Origin: Gaiellasilicea sp963811885
GTDB lineage: Bacteria; Actinomycetota; Thermoleophilia; Gaiellales; Gaiellaceae
Direction: 5' to 3'
Assembly: GCA_963811885.1 (NCBI GenBank)
Contig: CAWETB010000008.1
Coordinates: 86,944 to 150,943, forward strand
Length of the DNA: 64,000 nucleotides
Within the stretch, counting starts at the first letter, position 1; each line of letters begins with the position of its first letter. Below are positions 1 through 8,604 of this stretch, one piece after another. The notes beneath the pieces were generated by a model. It searched no databases, was not told the DNA's origin, and worked only from the letters and a program-made list of their open reading frames with translations. Position numbers and translations under genes: made by a program.

Positions 1-465
1 TCGGCGTCGACTTCGTCACCTTCCCCAGCTCGCTCGTCGGCGAGTACTGGCCCTTCGTCAGCCCGTAGATCCGGTTGTTGAACATCAGGATCTTCAGGTT
101 CACGTTCCGGCGCAGCGCGTGGATCAGGTGGTTGCCGCCGATCGACATCGAGTCGCCGTCGCCGGTCACGACCCAGACGGACAGGTCCGGGCGGGACACG
201 CTCAAGCCCGGTCGCGATCGCCGGCGCGCGGCCGTGGATCGAGTGCATCCCGTACGTCTCCATGTAGTACGGGAAGCGCGCGGCGCAGCCGATCCCGGAG
301 ACGAAGACGATGTTCTCGCGCTTCAGGCCGAGCTCGGGCATGAACGACTGGACGGCGGCCAGGATCGCGTAGTCGCCGCAGCCCGGGCACCAGCGCACCT
401 CCTGGTCGGAGGTGAAGTCCTTCTTCGTCAGCTGCACGAGCCGTTCCGTTCCCGCTGTCGCTCAT
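1..465 (-). CDS. korB: 2-oxoglutarate:ferredoxin oxidoreductase beta subunit (3' end outside window)
   Basis: This is the TPP-binding beta subunit that works with KorA to oxidise a 2-oxoacid (probably 2-oxoglutarate) to its CoA ester while reducing ferredoxin, in the cytoplasm. Visible in order: the WCPGCGDYAIL cluster/TPP motif, GIGCAARFPYYMETYG, HGRAPAIATG, then the TPP/Mg motif GDGDSMSIGGNH and NNRIYGLTKGQYSPTSE. The ATG at 465 overlaps the stop of the preceding small ORF (ATGA), but the frame must shift near 441-447 to enter LTKKDFTSDQEV; GTG at 437 is an alternative start. A second break near 204 separates the PAIATG and RPDLSVW segments. Both look like single-base errors. The C-terminus lies beyond position 1. 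Confidence 0.9.
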
Positions 466-707
466 CGCCTCTTCTCGTTCCCTCGCTTGAAGTTGCCGGT
501 CGCCTTCGCCATCAGCAGCTGCAGCTCCTGGCCCGTGCACTCCGGCGCGGCGGCGAGGAAGTTCTCGGAGAGCTTCCCGGTGATCACCGTCACGCGCCGG
601 CCCTTCCAGAAGATCGCCACCGAGCCGTCACCCCGCTGCCGGAACGTGAACGGCTGCTCCTTCAGCAGCACGCCGCGCCGGTCCGGGGTCTTCTTCTTCG
701 GCCTCAC
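462..707 (-). CDS. Small basic protein between korA and korB
   Basis: This 81-aa ORF is linked at both ends: its ATG overlaps the korA stop (ATGA at 704-707) and its own stop overlaps the korB ATG at 465. It is Lys/Arg rich at both termini, with a central beta-type segment (TFRQRGDGSVAIFWKGRRVT) and one Cys (AAPECTGQE). I do not recognise a family, and there is no signal peptide, membrane span or FeS motif. The tight double overlap suggests a translated ORF, possibly an assembly or accessory factor of the oxidoreductase, but that is inference. A shadow ORF is less likely given the coupling. Confidence 0.6.
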   Translation of the reverse strand: MRPKKKTPDRRGVLLKEQPFTFRQRGDGSVAIFWKGRRVTVITGKLSENFLAAAPECTGQELQLLMAKATGNFKRGNEKRR

Positions 708-2543
708 GACTCCACCAGCGCCGTGATCGCCTCGGCGAGCTCGGACGCCTTGAACGGGGTGCCGCGGACGCGGTTGTAGCCGACCGCGTCGACGAGGAAC
801 TCGGCGCGCACGAGCTTGAGCAGCTGGCCGAGGTTCATCTCCGGGATCAGCACCTTGTCGTATGCGCGCAGCACCTCGCCCGTGTTGCGCGGGAACGGGT
901 TGAGGTAGTGGAGGTGGGCCTGCGCGACGCTGTGCCCGGCGCGGCGCACGCGCTTGACGGCGGCGCCGATCGGGCCGTAGGTCGAGCCCCAGCCGAGCAC
1001 GAGCGTGTCGGCGCCGTCAGGGTCGTCGACCGCGAGCTCGGGGATGTCGTTCGCGATCCCGGCCACCTTCGCCGCGCGCAGGCGCGTCATCAGGTCGTGG
1101 TTCTCGGGGTCGTAGGAGATCGAGCCGGTCACGTCGGCCTTCTCGAGCCCGCCGATCCGGTGCTCGAGCCCGGCCGTGCCGGGGATCGCCCACGGCCGCG
1201 CCAGCGTCTCGGGGTCGCGGTGGTAGGGCTGGAACTCGGTCTCGCCGACGGCCGCGAACTCGCGTCGAGATGTCCGGCAGCTCCGAGACGTCGGGGATCA
1301 GCCACGGCTCGGAGCCGTTCGCGAGGTAGGCGTCGCTGAGCAGGTAGACGGGCGTGCGGTACTTGAGCGCGATCCGCGCCGCCTCGATCGCGGCGTGGAA
1401 GCACTGCGACGGCGTCGAGGCCGCGAGCACCGGCACCGGGCTCTCCGAGTTGCGCCCGAACAGCACCATCAGCAGGTCGGCCTGCTCCGGCTTCGTCGGC
1501 ATCCCGGTCGAGGGGCCGGCGCGCTGGATGTCGAGGATCAGCAGCGGCAGCTCGAGCATGATCCCGAGCCCGATCGTCTCCTGCTTGAGCACGATCCCCG
1601 GCCCGGCCGAGGTGGTGACGCCGAGCGAGCCGCCGAAGGCCGCGCCGAGCGCCGCGCCGACGGCGGCGATCTCGTCCTCGGCCTGGAAGGTGCGGACGCC
1701 GAAGCTCTTGTGCCGCGCCAGCTCCTCGAGGATCGAGCTCGCAGGCGTGATCGGGTAGGCGCCGAGGAAGAGGTCGAGCCCGGAGAGCTTCGAGGCGGCG
1801 ATCAGCCCGTAGGCGATCGCCGTGTTGCCGCTGATCTGCCGGTAGACGCCCGGCGTCATCTTCGCCGGGGCGATCTCGTAGCTGACCGCGAAGTCCTCCG
1901 AGGTCTCGCCGTAGGCGTAGCCGGCCTTGAACGCGGTCGCGTTCGCCTGCGCGATCTCGGGCCGCTTCGCGAACTTCTTCTCGACGTACTCGAGCGTGCC
2001 CTCGGTGGGCCGGTTGTAGAGCCAGCTCATCAGCCCGAGCGCGAAGAAGTTCTTCGAGCGCTCGGCCTCGCGCGAGGTGATCCCCTCGATCCCCTTCAAC
2101 GCGCCGACCGTCATCGAGGTCAGCGCGACCTCGTGCACGTGGTAGTCGGCGAGCGAGCCGTCCTCGATCGGGTTGGCCTCGTAGCCGGCCTTCTGCAGGT
2201 TGCGCTCCTTGAACGTGTCGGTGTCGACGATCAGCATGCCGCCCTTGGGCAGGTCCTTCACGTTCGTCCGCAGCGCCGCCGGGTTCATCGCGACGAGCAC
2301 GTTCGGCACGTCGCCGGGCGTGAGGATGTCGTGATCGGCGAAGTGGAGCTGGAAGCCGGAGACGCCCGGGAGCGAGCCTGCCGGGGCACGGATCTCGGCC
2401 GGGAAGTCGGGGAGCGTCGAGAGGTCGTTCCCCATCACCGCGGTCTCGCTCGTGAAGCGGTCGCCGGTGAGCTGCATCCCGTCCCCCGAGTCGCCCGCGA
2501 AGCGGATCGTCACCTGTTCGAGCTGCTCGACGGCTTTCGCCAC
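704..2543 (-). CDS. korA: 2-oxoglutarate:ferredoxin oxidoreductase alpha subunit, gamma-alpha fusion (frameshifted)
   Basis: A fused subunit of about 612 aa. The N-terminal gamma domain (residues ~10-190, motif RFAGDSGDGMQLTGDRF) precedes the alpha pyrimidine-binding domain (from ~215, YPITPASSILEELA and FQAEDEIAAVGAALGA) and the C-terminal domain (VLGWGSTYGPI, IPEMNLGQLLKLVR). With KorB it converts 2-oxoglutarate and CoA to succinyl-CoA with ferredoxin as acceptor, a common actinobacterial replacement or supplement of the NAD-linked dehydrogenase. One base appears to be lost near 1262, between SELPDIST and REFAAVGE; the rest is clean. GTG at 2541-2543 is taken as start because a TACAAC -10 lies 7 nt upstream. 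Substrate preference cannot be fixed from sequence. Confidence 0.92.
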
Positions 2544-2550
2544 GTCCCTA

Positions 2551-2556
2551 GTTGTA
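2551..2556 (-). promoter_or_regulatory. -10 element of korA (leaderless type)
   Basis: TACAAC read on the minus strand lies 7 nt before the korA GTG, the spacing expected when transcription starts at the first base of the start codon. No Shine-Dalgarno sequence separates them. Confidence 0.5.
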
Positions 2557-2645
2557 CCGCACGCGCGTGACGCCCGAAACGAGCGTTGACAGCCGTGAAA
2601 TCCCTACCGTGGACACGAGTGGAAGCAACGCAAGGAGGACCCCTG

Positions 2646-2979
2646 ATGCAACCCGATTCGCTCTCACGTTTCGCCAGCGAGCGCCTCAAGGACGACCACG
2701 ACGGGATCACGCCCGAGGACGACGGCACCGCCACGCTCGAGCCGGAGTCGATCACGATCCGGCCGCTGCGGGAGGAGGACGTCCCGGCCGTGGAGCTGCT
2801 CGCGGAGCTGGAGGAGCGCCCGGTACCGGCGGGAGCCGCTGCTGCTCGCCGAGGTCGAGGGGACGATCGAGGCCGCGATCTCGCTCGAGTGCGGCGAGAC
2901 GGTCGCGAACCCGTTCTCGGAGAGCGAGGCCGCGGTCTCGCTGCTGCACCTCCGCGCCGCGCAGCTGCGCGCCGCCTAG
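2646..2979 (+). CDS. Hypothetical protein, about 110 aa (frameshifted)
   Basis: The start is well defined: AAGGAGG at 2632-2637 precedes the ATG. The N-terminal half is acidic (RLKDDHDGITPEDDGTA) and leads into ITIRPLREEDVPAVELLAELE, which resembles the first strand and helix of GNAT-like proteins. After a break near 2815-2835 the product continues EPLLLAEVEGTIEAAISL and ends SLLHLRAAQLRAA. This arrangement, a short N-acetyltransferase-like beginning with an 'LLVAEVDG..AALSL' strand and a LLRLRAAQL tail, is familiar from small actinobacterial hypotheticals, but it is too short to carry a complete acetyl-CoA site. Function unknown. Confidence 0.65.
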
Positions 2980-3206
2980 GCCGCGGGGCGGCGCACGACC
3001 GAGAGGCCCCAGGCCTTCCCGGAGGTGAAGAGCTCGTCCGGGTCGACGTCGTCGCGCCAGCCGATGAAGTGCTTCTCCGGGTCGTCGGCGGTCGAGCCGA
3101 AGACGGCGAGCCGCTCGGCGGTCTCCTCGGGCGCACCGCGCTCGAGCTCGTCGAGCCGGCGCTCCGCCTCCTCGGCGGCGGGGCCTTCCATGTAGCCCCT
3201 AGGCAC
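2976..3206 (-). CDS. Hypothetical acidic protein, up to 76 aa
   Basis: Either ATG at 3206 (overlapping the end of the VOC gene) or ATG at 3191 (7 nt after its stop) can start this ORF. The product is charged and probably helical at its N-terminus (AEEAERRLDELERGAPEETAERL), then HFIGWRDDVDPDELFTSGKAWGLSVVRRP. Same-strand placement immediately behind the VOC gene suggests a small operon. No family recognised; no signal peptide or membrane span. Its stop meets the convergent hypothetical at 2979. Confidence 0.5.
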   Translation of the reverse strand: MPRGYMEGPAAEEAERRLDELERGAPEETAERLAVFGSTADDPEKHFIGWRDDVDPDELFTSGKAWGLSVVRRPAA

Positions 3207-3690
3207 GTTTCGGCGCCTCCCGGAGCAGCGCTTCGACGTCGAGCGGGATGCTCATCATCGCGACGCCGCCGTCCGGGTCGAGCGGCCACTCCTCGCGCGG
3301 CCGGTCGCGGTAGAGCTCGACGCCGTTGCCGTCCGGGTCGTTCAGGTAGAGCGCCTCGCTGACGCCGTGGTCGGACGCGCCGGTGAGCGGGATCCCGGCC
3401 TCGACGAGCCGCCACAGCGCGTCGGCGAGCTGCTCGCGGTCGGGATAGCGAATCGCGGTGTGGTAGAGCCCGGTCGATCCGGGCGGGGGCGGGCTGCCGC
3501 CGCGGCTCTCCCACGTGTTCAGGCCGATGTGGTGGTGGTAGTCGCCGGCGGAGATGAATGCGGCCTGGTCGCCCATCCGCTGCTGCAGCTCGAAGCCGAG
3601 CACGTCGACGTAGAAGCCGAGCGCGCGCTCGATGTCGGACACCTTCAGGTGAACGTGGCCGATGTCGACGCGAGGATCGATCGTGGTCAT
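3199..3690 (-). CDS. VOC-family (CatE-like) dioxygenase/glyoxalase-fold protein
   Basis: A complete 163-aa vicinal-oxygen-chelate protein starting at ATG 3690. It has the N-terminal metal strand IGHVHLKVSDIERALGFYVDVLGFEL, the signature GDYHHHIGLNTW, and the C-terminal strand LYLNDPDGNGVELY; His and Glu residues there are typical metal ligands. The HHHIGLNTW pattern is closest to the Bacillus CatE / YwqA 'catechol-2,3-dioxygenase-like' branch, of which this would be a single-module, half-length form. Substrate unknown. It lies convergent-free downstream of the HK gene on the same strand, 20 nt away, but is functionally unrelated. Confidence 0.85.
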   Translation of the reverse strand: MTTIDPRVDIGHVHLKVSDIERALGFYVDVLGFELQQRMGDQAAFISAGDYHHHIGLNTWESRGGSPPPPGSTGLYHTAIRYPDREQLADALWRLVEAGIPLTGASDHGVSEALYLNDPDGNGVELYRDRPREEWPLDPDGGVAMMSIPLDVEALLREAPKRA

Positions 3691-3710
3691 GTGGCGACGA
3701 TAGCGCGCGC

Positions 3711-4758
3711 TTACCGAGGCAGGACGAGCGTCACGGTCGAGCCGGACGGCCGAGACGCTGCCGCCGTGCGCGCGGGCGACGGCGTCGACGATCGCGAGCC
3801 CGAGACCGGCGCCGCCGCTCGTGCGCGCCTCGTCCGCGCGGCTGAAGCGCTCGAACGCCCGGGGCACGAAGTCGTCCGGGAAGCCGGGGCCTTCATCGCT
3901 GACGCGGATGACGATCGTGTCGCCGGCCGGCTCGGCTTCGAGCCGGACCGTCCCCTCGCCGTGCGCGAGCGCGTTGTCGACGAGGCTGCCGAGCGCCTGC
4001 TCGAGCCGGTCGCGATCGCCGCGGAACGTGCCGCCGCCGTCGAACTCGATCGTTCGCCCCGCTGCGGCTGCGCGCGACGCGAACCTGCGCGCGACGCCGT
4101 CGAGCAGCTCGCGTGCTTCGAGCTCCTCGAGCCGGAGCTCCGCCCCGCCGGAGCGCTCGAGCGCGAGCAGGCCCTCGGAGAGCCGGATCAGGCGCTCGAC
4201 CTCCTCGGTTGCGGAGCGCAGCGCAGCCTTCAGCTCCTCGTGCGAGCGCTCTCCCCGCAGCGCCAGCTCGAGCTCGGTGCGCAGGAGCGCGAGCGGCGTC
4301 CGCAGCTCGTGGCCGGCGTCGGCGACGAAGCGGCGCTCTCGGAGCAGGCCCTCGTCGAGCCGCTCGAGCATCTCGTTCAGGGTCTCGCCGAGGCGGCGCA
4401 CCTCGTCGCGCGCCTCCGGGACGGAGAGCCGCCGCCCGGACGTCTCCGAGGAGATCGCCGCCGCCTCGCGCCGCATCGACTCGACCGGGCGCAGCGCCGC
4501 CCCCGCGAGCCGGTAGCCGGCGAACGCGGCCAGCAGCAGCGCGATCGGCCCGACGATGAGCATCAGCACCAGCAGTGACGCGAGCACCTCGTCGCGGTCG
4601 CCGATCGCATCGAGGCGGGTCGCAGGATGCTCGGCGATCTGCTCGTTGAGCGTCGACTCGATGCTGAGGTAGAGGATCGCGCCGACGGCCGCGAGCACGG
4701 CGGCGCTCGCCGCGGCGAAGACCACAGTCAGCCGCACGCGGAGCGGCCAGCGGCTCAC
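3711..4758 (-). CDS. Two-component sensor histidine kinase (frameshift near C-terminus)
   Basis: Membrane sensor kinase of about 349 aa. TM1 (LTVVFAAASAAVLAAVGAIL) is followed by a very short (~35-residue) extracytoplasmic loop, TM2 (LLVLMLIVGPIALLLAAFAG), a HAMP domain (YRLAGAALRPVESM), DHp with the phosphoacceptor in RRFVADAGHELRTPLALL, then N box LVDNALAHGEG, G1 DEGPGFP, F box FERF and G2 GGAGLGLAIV. A one-base break near 3740 moves the final GSTVTLVLPR out of frame. The GTG start at 4758 overlaps the response-regulator stop (GTGA), so the pair is translationally coupled. The divergent PepSY gene is its likely output. Confidence 0.9.
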
Positions 4759-5433
4759 GACGCCTCCGCCCGCAACCGGTAGCCGGCGCCGCGCACCGTC
4801 TCGAGCGACTCGACGCCGAAGGGTCGGTCGACCTTCTCGCGCAGGTAGCGGACGTAGACGTCGACCACGTTCGACTTGTTCTCGTAGGCGATGTCCCAGG
4901 CGTGCTCGAGCAGCTGGTAGCGCGAGAGCACCTGCCCCGGGCGGCGCATGAAGGTCTCGAGCAGCGCGAACTCCTTCGTCGAGAGCTCGATCTCGGTCTC
5001 GCCGCGCCAGACCTGACGCGTCGAGGGATCGAGCCGCAGCCCGCCCGCCTCGAGCACCGGCGGCCGCTCCGGCGCGCCCGCCGGGCGAGCGCGCGCAGGC
5101 GGGCGAGCAGCTCCCCGAACGCGAACGGCTTCGGCAGGTAGTCGTCGGCGCCGGCATCGAGCCCGGAGATCGCGGTCCTCGACCGCGGTGCGGGCGGTGA
5201 GCATCAGCACCGGCGCCCAGACGCCTCGCTCGCGCAACTCGCGGCAGACCTCGAAGCCGTCCCGGCCCGGGCAGCATCACGTCGAGGACGATGGCGTCGT
5301 AATCGACCGCCGCAGCCATCCAGAGAGCGTCATCACCGGTACGGGCGACGTCCGCCGCGTGACCTTCCTCCTGGAGCCCCCGCCGGAGCAGGCTGCCCAT
5401 CTTCACCTCGTCCTCGACGACGAGCACGCGCAT
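4755..5433 (-). CDS. OmpR-family response regulator (frameshifted)
   Basis: Receiver domain MRVLVVEDEVKMGSLLRRGL with phospho-Asp in DYDAIVLDVMLPG, conserved Thr in PVLMLTA and Lys expected in the DDYLPKPF segment. The winged-helix output domain runs LSTKEFALLETFMRRPG...VVDVYVRYLREKVD and ends VRGAGYRLR. At least three one-base breaks (near 5265, 5170 and 5095) fall in the receiver and linker, so no single frame reads through. Cognate of the coupled histidine kinase. The four TCATC half-sites between this gene and the PepSY gene are the obvious candidates for its binding, implying autoregulation and control of the divergent gene. Confidence 0.87.
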
Positions 5434-5452
5434 CCCCGCATTGTCGCCGCGT

Positions 5453-5495
5453 AGATGAGAGCCAGATGAGAGCCCGCTCTCATCGACGGTTCATC
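5453..5495. promoter_or_regulatory. Putative OmpR-type operator: TCATC half-sites 11 bp apart on both strands
   Basis: On the plus strand TCATC occurs at 5480-5484 and 5491-5495, exactly 11 bp apart. On the minus strand AGATGAGAGCC is repeated at 5453-5463 and 5464-5474, again an 11-bp period. GATGAGAGC (5465-5473) and GCTCTCATC (5476-5484) form a perfect inverted repeat with a 2-bp centre. Tandem 11-bp-spaced half-sites are typical of OmpR-family dimers. The block sits between the regulator and the PepSY gene and could control both. Confidence 0.6.
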
Positions 5496-5543
5496 CGGGC
5501 CTCCTACGGTGAAGCTCACTACGACGCGACAAGGAGGAAGTCG

Positions 5544-5882
5544 ATGTCCAGGAGCTTCAGGAACCGCAAGACTGCACTCGTCGCCGCAGGCGCTCTCGCA
5601 GTGGCTGCGATCGGCGGCGGCGCGGCGATCGCCGCCGGCGGAGACGACGGCGCCGGCTCGCCGATCACGGGCGACGCGCTCGCGAAGGCGAAGGCCGCAG
5701 CGCTCGCCGAGACCGGTGGCGGCAAGGTCACCGGCACCGAGGTCGGCGACGAGGAGAGCTACTACGAGGTCGAGGTGACGAAGGCCGACGGCAGCCAGGT
5801 CGACGTCCAGCTGAACAAGTCGTTCTCGGTCGTCGGCTCGAAGGACGACGGCGAGGACGGGAACGAAGGTGGGAACGAGTAG
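5544..5882 (+). CDS. Secreted PepSY-domain protein
   Basis: 112-aa protein with RBS AAGGAGGA at 5531-5538. The N-terminus is a signal-type sequence (MSRSFRNRKTALVAAGALAV...AIAAGG). The body matches a single PepSY unit: ALAKAKAAALAETGGGKVTG followed by ESYYEVEVTKADGSQVDVQLNKSFSVVG, ending in an acidic, Gly/Asn-rich tail (DDGEDGNEGGNE). PepSY proteins divergent from OmpR/HK pairs are a common actinobacterial arrangement and probably monitor or inhibit something in the envelope. Here the shared operator implies activation by the adjacent two-component system. The partner is unknown. Confidence 0.85.
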   Translation: MSRSFRNRKTALVAAGALAVAAIGGGAAIAAGGDDGAGSPITGDALAKAKAAALAETGGGKVTGTEVGDEESYYEVEVTKADGSQVDVQLNKSFSVVGSKDDGEDGNEGGNE

Positions 5883-5886
5883 ACCC

Positions 5887-5904
5887 ACCCGCTCGAACGC
5901 GGGT
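5887..5904 (+). terminator. GC hairpin after the PepSY gene
   Basis: ACCCGC-TCGAAC-GCGGGT gives a perfect 6-bp stem 5 nt after the PepSY stop, followed only by TTAGAC, so it is a weak or U-poor terminator candidate. Confidence 0.35.
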
Positions 5905-5937
5905 TAGACATCGGGGCGAGGTGGACACAACCGCGAG

Positions 5938-6741
5938 GTGGACACCTGCTCCCACTGTGGCGGGACGCTGCCCGCAGACGCGACGTTCTGCCCATCGTGC
6001 GGTCGTCGTACGGATGCGCCCCTGATCGAGCGCGACGTGCCGATCGAGGTGCAGCACGCCGAGCCGCGCTACTTCGGCATCGGGACGCCCGGCTTCGTGC
6101 TCGCCGCTGCGGCCGCGCTGCTCCTGCTCGGGATCGTCCTGGCGGCGACCGGCTTCGTCATCGTCGGCATCGTCGCGATCGCCGTCGCCGTGTGCCTCGT
6201 CCCCGTGTTCGTGGCCGGCGCGCGCCGCTGGCCGGACACGTCGATCGCTCAGATCGGCGTCAGCACCGCCGACCGCGTGCGCGGCGAGGCCGGCGTCGCG
6301 GTCGAGTCGGTCTCGGCCTGGACGCGCGCGGGCCGCGACGTTGCGCGGCTCCGCAAGGAGCAGTTCCAGCTCCGGCGCCGGCGCGACGGGCTCGTTCGGG
6401 AACTCGGCGTCTCGTTCTACTCCGACGACGGCCGCGCCGACGAGCTGAAGGCAGCTGCGAAGGCGCTCGACGAGCAGATGGCCTCGAACGAGCTCGAGCT
6501 GCAGCGAGCCGTCGCGAGCGCGCGCCGTCAGACGCGGAAGGGACGCGCGACCGTCGTCGCGACCGAGGTGATCAAGCCGGAGCCGGTCCCGGAGCCGGCG
6601 CCCGAGCCGGAGATCGCGGCCGTCGAGTCACCGCCCGAGGACGAGCCGATCACCCGCGAGGACGCGCAGGCCGAGGCAGAGGCCGAGCCGACGCCGAAGC
6701 GCAAGCCCGCTCCGCGGAAGCGTCAGGCCCGCTCGAGGTAG
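5938..6741 (+). CDS. Zinc-ribbon membrane protein with coiled coil and charged tail
   Basis: About 267 aa from GTG 5938. A zinc ribbon opens the protein (CSHCGGTLP...FCPSCGRR, two CxxC pairs), then two membrane spans (residues ~50-95, LAAAAALLLLGIVLAATGFVIVGIVAIAVAVCLVPVFV), a coiled-coil stretch (VARLRKEQFQLRRRRDGLVREL...LDEQMASNELELQRAVASARRQ) and a low-complexity Pro/Glu then Lys/Arg tail ending KRKPAPRKRQARSR. No enzymatic motif. It converges with the MshEN coiled-coil gene, overlapping by 18 bp at the 3' ends. Possibly a membrane scaffold; function unknown. Confidence 0.75.
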   Translation: MDTCSHCGGTLPADATFCPSCGRRTDAPLIERDVPIEVQHAEPRYFGIGTPGFVLAAAAALLLLGIVLAATGFVIVGIVAIAVAVCLVPVFVAGARRWPDTSIAQIGVSTADRVRGEAGVAVESVSAWTRAGRDVARLRKEQFQLRRRRDGLVRELGVSFYSDDGRADELKAAAKALDEQMASNELELQRAVASARRQTRKGRATVVATEVIKPEPVPEPAPEPEIAAVESPPEDEPITREDAQAEAEAEPTPKRKPAPRKRQARSR

Positions 6742-8604
6742 GCGCAGCGGCGCCTGGGGCCGGGCAGCGGCGAGGGGCCGTGCCGGCGCACGACGTAGCG
6801 GTCGCCGTCGACCTCGACGATGTCGCCCGCCTCGGGAGCGACGCCGTCGCGCTCGAGCAGCGTGTAGCCGGTTGCCGCGGGCACGAAGAGCACGTGGGCC
6901 GTCTCGCTCTTCGGCTCGGGCAGGGAAGTCGTCGTCTCCTCGAGCTGGAACTGCCGCTCGACGAGCTGGAGCAGGGCGCGGTGCTCGCGGTTCATCTTCG
7001 CGATCTCGCCGACGCTCTCGGCGAGGCGCCGCTCGCGCGCGGCGAGCTGGCGGCGCAGATCGGCGATGTCCGCCTGGGGGCCGTCGACCGGGATGCGGGA
7101 AACGGCATCGCGCAGCTGGTCGCGGAGCGACTCGACTTCGGGCTCCAGCGAGCCGGCGCGCTCGAGCGCAGCGTCGCGCTCGACCGTCAGCGCCTGCAGC
7201 GCGTCGTTCAGACCTGAGACCTGAGCGGCGAGACCCTCGTCCTGGCCGGCCGCCTGCTCGCGCAGGGCGACGAGCTCGGCGTCGAGCGCCTGGGCGCGCG
7301 CCTCGGCCGCCTCCCGCTGCTCGGCCAGCTCCTGAAGCTCCGCCGTCGCGTCCTCGGCCTGGCGGCTGCGCAGCTGCTCGAGCTCGGCTGCGAGCTCTGC
7401 GGCCCTCGCCGCCTCTGAATCCTTCTCGGTCGCGGCCGACTGGAGCGCAGCGTCGGCCTGCTCGCGAAGCTGGGCCAAGTCGCTCTCGAGGGCATGGGCG
7501 CGCGCCTCGGCTGCCTCGCGCTGCTCGGCGAGCTGCCGGACTCGGCGCTCGCATCCTCGTTGGCGCGGGCGCGGAGCTGTTCGAGCTCGGCTTCGAGCGC
7601 CGCGGCCTTCTCCAGCGCCGCGTCGCTGCCCGCGGCGGCGGTGCGGAGCGTCTCCAGCTCGCTCTCGAGCTCGTGACGGCTCCCGTCGGTCTGGGCCAGG
7701 CGGGCCTCGAGGTCGGCGATGTGGGTGACGGCCAGCTGCTGCGCCTGCTCGAGCTCCTCGCGGTTCGCGGCGGCGGCCTGCAGCTGGCTCTCGAGCGCGC
7801 CGAGGCGCTCCTGGACTTCGGCGTTGACGCCGGCCTCGTGGGCCTGCGCCGCTTCGGTGAGGCGTGCCTGCAGCTCGTTGAAGCTCTGCGCCAGCGAGTT
7901 CCGCTCGGTGAGGACGCCGTGCAGCTGCGACTCGAGCTCCTGGATCCGGGCCTCCGCCGCGGCGGTGACCGCAGGCTCGGGCTCGGGGGCGTACTGCGGT
8001 TCGGGTTCGGGCTCGGGTTCGAGCTCGTACTGCCGCAGCTCGGGCGCGGGCTCCGGCTCGGGCGGCGCGACCTCGGCGAGAGGCTCGGGCGCCAGCTCGA
8101 CGGCGAGCTCGGGCTGCGGGACGGGCGGGGCGGGCTCGGAGAGGGTTCGGGATCCGGTGCGGGAGCTTCGGCCGCGGCCGAGCCGGCCAGGCGAAGGCCC
8201 GAGCCGAGCGGCGCCGCCGGAGGCGTCTGCGGCGGTGCAGCCACGGGCGCCGGGGCCGGGGTCGGCAGCGTCGACTGCGACGCGGCGGCCTCGGTGCGGA
8301 CCGGCGCGCGCGCGGCCATCTCACGCAGGCCGGCGCTCGTGCCGTACTCGGTGCGGAGCAGGCCGCCGTGCTGCTCGGCGAGGGCGTTGGCGACCGCGCC
8401 GGGGGAGACGAAGCCGAGATCGACGAGCACCTTCCCGAGCGGCGTGCCGCTGCGATTCTGCTCGGCGAGGGCGTCCAGAAGCTGGTCTTCCGTCAGGAAG
8501 CCCTCGTCGACCATGATCTGGCCCAGCTGTCTCCGGGTGTCCGGTGCCGCATCCACCACGACCTCTATCGGCCGAAAGCGGGAAACCCTGAAGGGCTTAC
8601 GCAC
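6723..8604 (-). CDS. Coiled-coil protein with N-terminal MshEN (c-di-GMP-type) domain (frameshifted)
   Basis: About 625 aa from GTG 8604. Residues ~25-80 contain two 24-residue repeats of MshEN type, LGQIMVDEGFLTEDQLLDAL and LGKVLVDLGFVSPGAVANAL, each ending AEQ and separated by a 5-residue spacer. The first-motif Arg that stacks on c-di-GMP in MshE is replaced by Gln. A Pro/Glu-rich linker follows, then several hundred residues of Ala/Glu/Leu coiled coil with repeated AEQREAAEAR units, and a C-terminal globular piece (HVLFVPAATGYTLLERDGV...VDGDRYVVRR). Frame breaks near 8145 and 7540. There is no ATPase domain, unlike type II/IV secretion ATPases that carry MshEN. Encoded downstream of, and overlapping, the O-antigen-ligase gene. 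Confidence 0.72.

Noticed and set aside
3199..5433. Apparent 744-aa ORF joining response regulator, kinase and VOC protein
   Set aside because: Frameshifts happen to connect three genes; domain boundaries, coupled GTGA starts and internal stops in the correct frames show three proteins.
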